Shown piece by piece: positions 16,962-23,519 of a DNA stretch of 64,000 bases. The notes below the pieces were generated by a model. It ran no database searches and was not told where the DNA came from. It worked only from the letters and a program-made list of their open reading frames with translations. The stretch comes from Armatimonadetes bacterium UBA1398 (GTDB lineage Bacteria > Armatimonadota > Zipacnadia > UBA1398), in NCBI GenBank assembly GCA_002305165.1, contig DBQI01000028.1, forward strand, positions 104,015 through 168,014, given 5' to 3'. How positions within the stretch are numbered: position 1 is the first letter of the stretch; each line of letters opens with the position of its first letter. The position numbers were made by a program, and so were the translations under genes.

Positions 16962-17903
16962 ATGCACCTTGCATTCATGTTTCCCGGTCAGGGCGCTCAG
17001 AAGCCCGGGATGGGCCAGGCGCTCTACGATGCCTTCCCCGAGGCTCGAACCGTTTTCGAGAGGGCTAACGAGGTCCTGTCCTTCGACCTCGCGTCCCTGT
17101 GCTTCGCGGGCCCGGCGGAGAAGCTCACCTCCACCGACATCGCTCAACCGGCCATTCTGACGGTGAGCATCGCCACGCTGCGCGTCCTCCAGACCCACGG
17201 CCTGCCGGCGCCTACCGTTGCGCTGGGCCACTCTCTCGGTGAGTATTCAGCCCTCGTGGCAGCGGGCTCGTTCAGCTTCGAGACCGCCCTCCTGCTCGTG
17301 CGCAAGCGCGGCCTGTTCATGCGAGAGGCCGGGGCGCAGATGGGCGGTGGCATGGCCGCGGTCATCGGAGCCGACGACGAGGCCCTTGCGTCGTTGATCG
17401 AGGAGGTTCGGGGGGGCCGCATCCTCGTTGCGGCCAACTACAATGCCCCTGACCAGACGGTCATATCGGGCGAGCAGTCAGCCGTTGCGGACGCGGGAGC
17501 CGCGCTCAAGGAACGCGGCCTCGGCCGTTACATCCCCCTGCGCGTGAGTGGCGCATTCCACTCTCCGCTGATGGCCCCCGCGGCGGAAAGGATGGCCGCC
17601 GAACTCGACGCGGCGGAGATCCTCAATGCCCAGGTTCCCGTGATCCCCAACGCGACGGCTGTCCCCACCCAATCCGCCGCGGCGATCCGACAGGCGCTCA
17701 AGGACCAGGTCACGTCGAGCGTGCGCTGGACCTCGTCCGTGGCCCAACTGCGCGGTCTGGGATGCACGGCAGCCATCGAGATCGGGGCCCGCGGCATCCT
17801 GGGACCCATGGTGGAGAAGATAGACTCAGGGCTCGCGGCACTGTCCGCCCATGATGTGGATTCGGTGAGGGAGTGCCTGGAGAGGCTGGAGGCGATTCGA
17901 TGA
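16962..17903 (+). CDS. fabD: Malonyl-CoA-ACP transacylase (FabD)
   Basis: Transfers malonyl from CoA to ACP. The protein is 313 residues from ATG 16962, beginning MHLAFMFPGQGAQKPGMGQ. The nucleophile Ser91 lies in ALGHSLGEYSALVAAG, the conserved Arg in LLVRKRGLFMREAG, and the catalytic His in VSGAFHSPLMAPAAER. An open frame extends upstream into fabH, but the internal ATG starts at the family N-terminus. The stop overlaps the next start (ATGA), so fabD and the SDR pseudoenzyme are translationally coupled. Confidence 0.97.
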   Translation: MHLAFMFPGQGAQKPGMGQALYDAFPEARTVFERANEVLSFDLASLCFAGPAEKLTSTDIAQPAILTVSIATLRVLQTHGLPAPTVALGHSLGEYSALVAAGSFSFETALLLVRKRGLFMREAGAQMGGGMAAVIGADDEALASLIEEVRGGRILVAANYNAPDQTVISGEQSAVADAGAALKERGLGRYIPLRVSGAFHSPLMAPAAERMAAELDAAEILNAQVPVIPNATAVPTQSAAAIRQALKDQVTSSVRWTSSVAQLRGLGCTAAIEIGARGILGPMVEKIDSGLAALSAHDVDSVRECLERLEAIR

Positions 17904-18496
17904 GTAGCGCAGAGCGGGAACGTGCCTTCGTCATCGGTTCGGGTGACATCTCGGCGGCTTGTGCCGCGAAACTGGCGACCGATGGCTTCGATACGATGAC
18001 ATTCGCTCCGGATACATGCCCCGAAGCGCTGGTGGAGGCGGCGGAGGGCGCCGTGCCCTTCGGCGTGGTTCTGGCGCTCGACGAGCACCTGGCCGTTCCC
18101 GGAGACTGGACAACCGAGTGGCGAGGCGCTGTTGCCGAGGTGCTGCGCAACGCCTACGCGCAGACGAGGGCCCTGGCGCGCCTCATCATGCGCGAGCGCA
18201 GAGGCCGGATCATCTACGTTGTCGCGGCTGACGGCCTCACGGGCTCGGGCACCGAGTCTGCCCGCGCCGTGGCGTCGGCGTCGCTGGCCGGCATGGCGCG
18301 CTCCGTCGCGCGGGAACTGGCGCCGAGATCGGTCAACGTGAACACGGTGGCCTACGGTACTGCGGAGGACGCGCCCCTCGGCAGGCTTCCAAGCACGGAT
18401 GAGGTTGCTGCCGCAGTCGCCTACCTCATGTCCGAGGGTGCCGCGACGGTCTCCGGTCAGGTTCTCAGCGTGGACTCCGGGATGGTGATGCGGTGA
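17900..18496 (+). CDS. FabG-like short-chain dehydrogenase pseudoenzyme
   Basis: A 198-residue protein between fabD and fabG, overlapping both at stop/start codons. It aligns without gaps to the neighbouring FabG over the whole active-site region: GRIIYVVAADGLTGSGTESA here against GRIINMASVVGLMGNAGQAN there. All three catalytic positions are changed: Ser to Ala109, Tyr to Arg122 and Lys to Ser126. The NADP-binding TGASGGIG is replaced by IGSGDIS, and about 50 residues are missing before the active site. The C-terminal SGQVLSVDSGMVMR still matches FabG. The reading frame is intact and coupled, so it is probably expressed. A non-catalytic partner of FabG or a regulatory paralogue is inference. 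Confidence 0.85.
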   Translation: MSSAERERAFVIGSGDISAACAAKLATDGFDTMTFAPDTCPEALVEAAEGAVPFGVVLALDEHLAVPGDWTTEWRGAVAEVLRNAYAQTRALARLIMRERRGRIIYVVAADGLTGSGTESARAVASASLAGMARSVARELAPRSVNVNTVAYGTAEDAPLGRLPSTDEVAAAVAYLMSEGAATVSGQVLSVDSGMVMR

Positions 18497-19242
18497 TGGG
18501 CGCTCTGACTGGCAGAAAGGCGTTGGTCACAGGAGCCAGCGGAGGCATCGGGGGCGCCATCGCGGCGCGCCTCGCGGCCGACGGCGCAGCCGTTGCCTGC
18601 CATGGGGTGCCGTGGGAGCCGGCAGACGCGATCGTTGCCGAGCTTCAGTCGCGCGGCCACCAGGCGATCGCGGTCTGCGGCAATCTCATGGATAACGCCG
18701 AGGTGGCGGCCGCTGTCCAGCAAGCGGTTGCCGGTCTGGGCGGGCTGGACATCCTCATCAACAACGCCGGCGTGACGAAGGACGGCCTCATCGTCAAGAT
18801 GGATCCGTCGACCTGGGACCTAGTTTTGGGCGTGAACCTGTTCGGGGCTATCGCGGTGACTGAGGCGGCCATCCCCGCGCTCGTGGCTTCGGGCGATGGG
18901 CGCATCATCAACATGGCCTCCGTTGTGGGCCTGATGGGCAATGCGGGCCAGGCGAACTACGGCGCGTCCAAGGCGGGGCTGATCGCCTTCACCAAGGTCG
19001 TCGCTCGCCAGCTTGCCAAGGATGGGGTGAAGGCCAATGCCATTGCTCCTGGGTTCATCCAGACCCGCATGACGGCGGAACTCCCCGAGAAGGCCAGAGC
19101 CGCACTCGTGGAGCAGATCCCCCTCACACGCCTGGGGGATCCGGAGGATGTCGCGGCGGTGTGTGCCTTCCTCAGCGGACCGGACTCGGCCTACATGACA
19201 GGCCAGGTGCTTGGCGTTGACGGAGGGATGGTAATGGCATAG
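18496..19242 (+). CDS. fabG: 3-oxoacyl-ACP reductase (FabG)
   Basis: NADPH-dependent reduction of 3-oxoacyl-ACP. The protein is 248 residues from ATG 18496 (GTG 18493 is possible). The cofactor loop is TGASGGIGG (12-20), NNAG is at 89-92, and the triad Ser142, Tyr155, Lys159 lies in NMASVVGLMGN and ANYGASKAG. The end TGQVLGVDGGMVMA is typical. The first base of its start codon is the last of the pseudoenzyme stop (TGATG). It is the only intact FabG in this cluster. Confidence 0.97.
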   Translation: MGALTGRKALVTGASGGIGGAIAARLAADGAAVACHGVPWEPADAIVAELQSRGHQAIAVCGNLMDNAEVAAAVQQAVAGLGGLDILINNAGVTKDGLIVKMDPSTWDLVLGVNLFGAIAVTEAAIPALVASGDGRIINMASVVGLMGNAGQANYGASKAGLIAFTKVVARQLAKDGVKANAIAPGFIQTRMTAELPEKARAALVEQIPLTRLGDPEDVAAVCAFLSGPDSAYMTGQVLGVDGGMVMA

Positions 19243-19338
19243 ACTTCAGCCCGTCCCGCGGCGGCAAGAGGCGGCTGCGGGAGCTTTCCCGCAGTGCGTC
19301 TGCTCGAATCGCAGCGAAATGAAGGAGGTACGGGCGAG

Positions 19339-19572
19339 TTGGCGACTTTCGAGAAGGTGAAGAGTGTAGTCGTCGCCCAGTTGCAGGTCGGTGAAGACCA
19401 GATCACGCCGGACGCGAAGTTCGTCGAGGACCTGGGCGCCGATTCACTGGACGTCGTTGAGCTTGTGATGCGGCTTGAGGACGAGTTCGACATCGAGATC
19501 CCCGAGGATGACGCCGAGAAGATCCAGACCGTGCGTCAGGCCGTGGAGTACATCGAGGCCAAGCAGAGCTAG
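19339..19572 (+). CDS. acpP: Acyl carrier protein
   Basis: Carries growing acyl chains on 4'-phosphopantetheine. The start is TTG 19339 (77 residues, MATFEKVKSVVVAQL), with AAGGAGGT upstream; a longer frame from 19294 would have an extra tail not found in ACPs. The attachment site is Ser36 in EDLGADSLDVVELVM. It is strongly acidic and ends EYIEAKQS, as expected for the four-helix fold. A short inverted repeat separates it from fabF. Confidence 0.97.
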   Translation: MATFEKVKSVVVAQLQVGEDQITPDAKFVEDLGADSLDVVELVMRLEDEFDIEIPEDDAEKIQTVRQAVEYIEAKQS

Positions 19573-19627
19573 CTCGAACCTCTACCGGGCATGGGCCCGC
19601 CTTGGTTGTTGCCATAAAACGCGTGTT

Positions 19628-19660
19628 GACCAGGCCGAGTCCATAGGGCCCGGCCTGGTC
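19628..19660 (+). promoter_or_regulatory. Intercistronic hairpin between acpP and fabF
   Basis: GACCAGGCCG (19628-19637) and CGGCCTGGTC (19651-19660) form a perfect 10-bp stem with a 13-nt loop. No T-run follows (next bases TGTAAG), so partial termination or 3'-end protection of the very abundant acpP message is more likely than full termination. Function is inference. Confidence 0.5.
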
Positions 19661-19726
19661 TGTAAGTGAGGCTGAGGAGCCGACTCATGTGGGGCTCCGC
19701 AACTTCCTAGAGCGGAAAGGGATGCC

Positions 19727-20962
19727 GTGAACCGCCGGGTAGTCGTAACCGGAGTCGGCGTGGTAAGTCCCCTCGGAGCGAGTACTGCCGACACATGGAG
19801 GGGCCTGTGTGAGGGCGTGTCAGGCGCCGGGTACATCACCCGGTTCGACGCGCAGGAATACGACGTTCGGATCGCTGCCGAAGCCTGGGACTTCGATCCC
19901 GCGGCTGTTCTCGATCCTAAGTCAGCGCGGCGGATGGACCGCTTTTGCCAGATGGCGATCGCTGCCGGCCTGGAGGCCATCCGTGAATCGGGCCTCGATA
20001 TCGCCGCCAACGCCGACCGCATCGGCACCTGTGTGTGCTCAGGCATCGGCGGCATGGCGACCTGGGAGACCCAGTACCAGATCCTGCTGGAGAAGGGGCC
20101 ATCGCGCGTCAGCCCCTTCCTGATCCCCATGCTCGTCGTCAACATGGCGTCAGGGAACCTCGCCATCGAGGTGGGAGCGCGTGGTCCCAGCATGACGGTG
20201 ATCTCCGCATGCGCCTCCTCCCTGCACGGGATCGGGGAGTCATATCATATGATCAAGCGTGGCGACGCCGACGCCATGCTGGCGGGCGGAGCAGAGGCTG
20301 CCGTTACCCGCTGCTCCGTCGCGGGCTTCGGGAACATGAAGGCGATATCGACCCGAAACGATGATCCCAAACGCGCCTCACGACCCTTCGATCGGGAGCG
20401 CGATGGCTTCGTCATCGGTGAGGGCGCCGCCGTTCTGGTGCTGGAGGAGTACGAGGCCGCCCGCGCCCGTGGCGCCGAGATGCTCGGCGAGATCCGGGGG
20501 TATGGCGCGTCGGCGGACGCCTTCCATATGACTCTGCCCGCAGAGAACCATGAGGGCGCCCAGCGTGCCATGCGCTCAGCCCTGGCGTCGGCTGGCCTTG
20601 CGCCTGGGGACATCGGTTACGTCAACGCCCACGGCACCTCGACCCAGATGAACGACGCTCGCGAGGCGGTGGCGATCCGTGAGGTCTTCGGGGCGCACGC
20701 TGACCACCTCCCGGTGAGTTCGACGAAGTCCATGACGGGGCACCTACTCGGCGCCGCGGGCGCCGCAGAGGTGTTCGCCTGCCTCTACGGCATGAAGCAC
20801 GGCGTCCTTCTGCCCACCATCAACTACGAGTACCCGGACCCCGACTGCCGTGGACTGGACTTCGTGCCCAATGTTGCACGCGAGGCGACCTATGACAACT
20901 CCATGTGCAACAGCTTCGGCTTCGGGGGCCAGAACGCGGTCCTCATCGTCAGCAAGGTGTAG
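19727..20962 (+). CDS. fabF: 3-oxoacyl-ACP synthase II (FabF)
   Basis: Elongating condensing enzyme for fatty acids. GTG 19727 with AAAGGGA upstream gives 411 residues, starting MNRRVVVTGVGVVSPLGAST. The Cys-His-His active site is present: Cys in MTVISACASSLHGIG, His in YVNAHGTSTQMND, and the second His in KSMTGHLLGAAGAAE; NSFGFGGQNAVL closes the pocket. Length and motif spacing are standard. It is followed 39 bp later by rnc. Confidence 0.97.
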   Translation: MNRRVVVTGVGVVSPLGASTADTWRGLCEGVSGAGYITRFDAQEYDVRIAAEAWDFDPAAVLDPKSARRMDRFCQMAIAAGLEAIRESGLDIAANADRIGTCVCSGIGGMATWETQYQILLEKGPSRVSPFLIPMLVVNMASGNLAIEVGARGPSMTVISACASSLHGIGESYHMIKRGDADAMLAGGAEAAVTRCSVAGFGNMKAISTRNDDPKRASRPFDRERDGFVIGEGAAVLVLEEYEAARARGAEMLGEIRGYGASADAFHMTLPAENHEGAQRAMRSALASAGLAPGDIGYVNAHGTSTQMNDAREAVAIREVFGAHADHLPVSSTKSMTGHLLGAAGAAEVFACLYGMKHGVLLPTINYEYPDPDCRGLDFVPNVAREATYDNSMCNSFGFGGQNAVLIVSKV

Positions 20963-21001
20963 GATCGGAACCGCCTTCGCCGGCTCCCTGTGTGAGGCGC
21001 T

Positions 21002-21706
21002 ATGGATCCCCTTCTAGACGCTATCGGGTACCGGTTTCGTGATGAGCGCCTGCTCCTCCAGGCGCGGACCCACGGCAGCTATACGAGCGACGCTGGCAAC
21101 GCTCAGTGCGCCTCCAATCAGCGGTTGGAGTTCCTGGGCGACGCCGTGATCGATCTGGTCGTGTCGGAAGCTCTCTATCAGGCCCATCCCGCCTGGCCCG
21201 AGGGGCAACTCACTAGGGCCCGAGCGAGCTTCGTTTCCGCGAGCGCCCTCGCACGAGTGGGGGCGAAGCTGGGGCTAGGCGATGCGCTTCTCATGGGCCG
21301 CGGCGAGACGCGTACCGGGGGGCGTACGAGGGAGTCAACCCTGGCGGACGCTGTGGAGGCTTTGGTGGGTGCGATCTACCTCGATGGCGGCATGGAACCA
21401 GCACGGGGGTTCATTCTGGCGCACATCCTGGCAGGCCGCGAGCAGGACGACGCCGGCGACGATGTGGACCCCAAGACCGCGCTCCAGGAGCTTATTCAGG
21501 CGCACGGCGGGCCACCACCGACTTACAAACTCCTCGATAGCCATGGCCCCTCCCATGCTCCAACGTTCCGAGTCGAAGTGCTCGTGGGGGGCCTTGGCGC
21601 GGGCTGCGGCGAGGGGACCAGCAAACGGGCCGCGGAACGCGCCGCCGCCGCCGAGGCTCTGCTCCGTGCCGACCTCCTCTCCCTGATCCCCGAGGAGCCC
21701 TGCTGA
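21002..21706 (+). CDS. rnc: Ribonuclease III
   Basis: Double-strand-specific endonuclease for rRNA and mRNA processing. The protein is 234 residues. The RNase III signature NQRLEFLGDAVIDLVVSEA supplies the acidic metal ligands, and ESTLADAVEALVGAIYLDGG holds the second acidic cluster. The C-terminal dsRNA-binding domain starts at DPKTALQELIQAHGG and ends GTSKRAAERAAAAEALL. Adjacent hairpins at pnp (23481-23505) are possible targets. Confidence 0.97.
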   Translation: MDPLLDAIGYRFRDERLLLQARTHGSYTSDAGNAQCASNQRLEFLGDAVIDLVVSEALYQAHPAWPEGQLTRARASFVSASALARVGAKLGLGDALLMGRGETRTGGRTRESTLADAVEALVGAIYLDGGMEPARGFILAHILAGREQDDAGDDVDPKTALQELIQAHGGPPPTYKLLDSHGPSHAPTFRVEVLVGGLGAGCGEGTSKRAAERAAAAEALLRADLLSLIPEEPC

Positions 21707-21739
21707 GGAACGGGCGTGCCCACGCCGAAGGACGGACCC

Positions 21740-22318
21740 ATGGAGACCATCGCCCTGCATGCGTGCTGTGCCCCTTGCGCCGCCTCGGTAGCGCCTCTTC
21801 TGCGCGCGTCCGGCGCCGAACCGATCGCCTACTACGCGAACCCCAACATCCACCCCGCCATGGAGTGGCTCACCAGGCTCGAGGCCCTGCAGCAGTACGC
21901 GGCGATGGTCGGCCTGGAGGTCGACTTTGAACCGGAGTATGGCCTCTCGCGTTTTCTTGGTACGACCCTAGGCCTCAAAGGCGTGGACCGGTGCCGGCGG
22001 TGCTTCACGATGCGGCTGGCGGCCACGGCGGAGTGGGCCGCTCGTAGTGGGCTGGAACGGTTCACCACAACGCTGCTGGTGAGCCCGTATCAAGACCGGG
22101 ACGCTGTCATCGAGGCAGGAGAGGAAGCGGCATCTCAGTACGGCGTCGACTTCGTGGGGACGGACTTCCGCGCTGAGTTCCGGCACGGACAGGCGCGGGC
22201 CAAAGAACTGGGGCTCTACCGCCAGGCTTACTGCGGTTGCGTCTTCTCCGAGGCTGAACGGTACGCGAAGAGGCTAGAACGGAAGTATGCGAGTCGATCG
22301 GAGCCCTCTCCCCCGTGA
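21740..22318 (+). CDS. queH: Epoxyqueuosine reductase QueH
   Basis: Reduces epoxyqueuosine to queuosine in tRNA, the last step of Q biosynthesis, as an alternative to QueG. The DUF208 signatures are clear: LHACCAPCAASVAPLL at the N-terminus, DRCRRCFTMRL in the middle, LLVSPYQDRDAV, and YRQAYCGCVFSEAER near the end; their cysteines hold a 4Fe-4S cluster and a mononuclear iron. ATG 21740 (192 residues) has GAAGGA at suitable spacing; GTG 21716, adding eight residues, is also possible. It lies 33 bp after rnc on the same strand. Confidence 0.93.
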   Translation: METIALHACCAPCAASVAPLLRASGAEPIAYYANPNIHPAMEWLTRLEALQQYAAMVGLEVDFEPEYGLSRFLGTTLGLKGVDRCRRCFTMRLAATAEWAARSGLERFTTTLLVSPYQDRDAVIEAGEEAASQYGVDFVGTDFRAEFRHGQARAKELGLYRQAYCGCVFSEAERYAKRLERKYASRSEPSPP

Positions 22319-22349
22319 GGCGGCCCGATCCCACGGGAGGGACCGCACG

Positions 22350-22862
22350 GTGGCATTCTGGATCGGCGAGGACGAGGGTGGCGCCCCGGATCCTGAGGGC
22401 AGGGACCGGGAGGCTCAGGGCCATGGAGAGGGTAAGCGGCAGGGCGAGGAAGAGGAGCGTGCACCCCGTCTGCCGCAGGCCGCTGACGCCAGTCGTCGCA
22501 GCCCCAAGCGACTCTCGTACGCGCAACTAGCGCGCGAGCAGCGGATTCGCCGCGCCGCCTCCCGCGCCACCGCCCAAAGACAGCAGCGCGCCCTGCCCCT
22601 CGACCTTCCGCCCCGCAAGAAGCAGTCGCGAGTCGAGCAGGAGACCCGGGAGGAACTCCTGGACCGGCTCCTCGACCCCGAACTGACCCTCGCCGAGACC
22701 GCCAAACTGCTTGAGGTGTGTCCCGCCACCGTTCGGCGGTACGCCGACAAGGGCCTTTTGCCCCATCATCGCACCCCAGGCAACCAACGGCGCTTCAAGT
22801 TGAGGCATGTGCTCGAATACCTCGAACGCCAGGACCGTTCCGTGCTTGAAGACCAAGACTGA
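22350..22862 (+). CDS. DNA-binding protein with MerR/BldC-like HTH and long charged N-terminus
   Basis: GTG 22350 is chosen because GGGAGGG sits 8 nt upstream and the overlap with queH disappears; ATG 22287 is the longer alternative. The 170-residue product has about 105 residues of highly charged, likely disordered sequence (acidic, then Arg/Gln-rich) and then a winged helix-turn-helix at about 107-160: LTLAETAKLLEVCPATVRRY with wing GLLPHHRTPGNQRRFKLRHV, the MerR/BldC/excisionase pattern. There is no effector domain. A role in local transcription or nucleoid structure is inference. It is just upstream of the rpsO promoter. Confidence 0.75.
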   Translation: MAFWIGEDEGGAPDPEGRDREAQGHGEGKRQGEEEERAPRLPQAADASRRSPKRLSYAQLAREQRIRRAASRATAQRQQRALPLDLPPRKKQSRVEQETREELLDRLLDPELTLAETAKLLEVCPATVRRYADKGLLPHHRTPGNQRRFKLRHVLEYLERQDRSVLEDQD

Positions 22863-22879
22863 TCGGCATAGCGGGCCGC

Positions 22880-22908
22880 TTTACACTGACCTTTCCCCGT
22901 GCTAAACT
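22880..22908 (+). promoter_or_regulatory. Sigma-70-type promoter of rpsO
   Basis: TTTACA (22880-22885), a 17-bp spacer and TAAACT (22903-22908) match the housekeeping consensus at 5/6 and 4/6. It lies just after the HTH gene and about 80 nt before S15, leaving a leader in which S15 autoregulation could act. Confidence 0.6.
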
Positions 22909-22992
22909 CCGGTTGCTTGAGGCCACGTCTCGGACGCGGTTGGCACCCGCGCCTGGGTCGAGGGCGACCAGCAGATGAGAGGGAGAGACTGT

Positions 22993-23262
22993 ATGCCGCT
23001 TGACCAGCAAGTGAAGACCGGACTCGTCGAGGAGCACAGGCGACACGAGGTAGACACAGGTTCACCTGAAGTTCAGATTGCCATTCTGACCGCACGCATC
23101 ACGCAACTCACGGATCATCTGAGGGTCCACAAGAAGGACCATCACTCCCGCCGTGGGTTGCTCAAGATGGTCGGGCAGAGGCGACGCCTACTGCGCTATC
23201 TGAGCAAGAAGGATGTCGAGAGGTATCGGGCCATTGTCGAGAAACTGGGACTCCGCCGGTAG
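22993..23262 (+). CDS. rpsO: 30S ribosomal protein S15
   Basis: An 89-residue primary 16S rRNA-binding protein of the small subunit platform. ATG 22993 follows GAGGGAGAG and gives MPLDQQVKTGLVEEHRRHE, with the conserved HEVDTGSPEVQIAILTARI and DHHSRRGLLKMVGQRRRLL LRYL blocks. Six residues of an upstream frame are excluded because they are not part of S15. The rpsO-pnp order is widely conserved; here a terminator-like hairpin lies between them. Confidence 0.97.
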   Translation: MPLDQQVKTGLVEEHRRHEVDTGSPEVQIAILTARITQLTDHLRVHKKDHHSRRGLLKMVGQRRRLLRYLSKKDVERYRAIVEKLGLRR

Positions 23263-23404
23263 CGGGCGGACGCGGATCTGGCCTGAGGGCATGGGCCGCC
23301 ATGGGTAGAGTCAGGGCCCAAGACGACCACCCACGGGGGCCGGGTGGCTCCCCAAGAGGGAAGCAGCGAGTAACAGGCAGCGGAAGTACTGCGGAGCGGA
23401 AGGA

Positions 23405-23433
23405 CTCGCCCGGGCACACCGGACGAGCTTTTT
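23405..23433 (+). terminator. Intrinsic terminator-like hairpin between rpsO and pnp
   Basis: CTCG-c-CCGG (23405-23413), a GCACA loop and CCGG-a-CGAG (23419-23427) form an 8-bp stem with one mismatch, followed by C and TTTTT (23429-23433). This could end or attenuate the S15 transcript before pnp. A second stem, CCACCC/GGGTGG, lies upstream at 23327-23347. Confidence 0.6.
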
Positions 23434-23480
23434 CCGCTGTACATGTGTGCGTGCTGCGAGGCGGTATGGCCTAGGGAAGG

Positions 23481-23510
23481 CATCCGCAGGCCGGAAGGCC
23501 GGATGGAGGG
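23481..23510 (+). promoter_or_regulatory. Tetraloop hairpin abutting the pnp ribosome-binding site
   Basis: CATCC (23481-23485) pairs with GGATG (23501-23505), and inside it GGCC pairs with GGCC around a GGAA (GNRA) tetraloop. The last G of the stem is the first base of the Shine-Dalgarno GGAGGG (23505-23510) for GTG 23520. Translational control of pnp through this structure, possibly with RNase III cleavage as in E. coli, is inference. Confidence 0.4.
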
Positions 23511-23519
23511 AATACTCAC

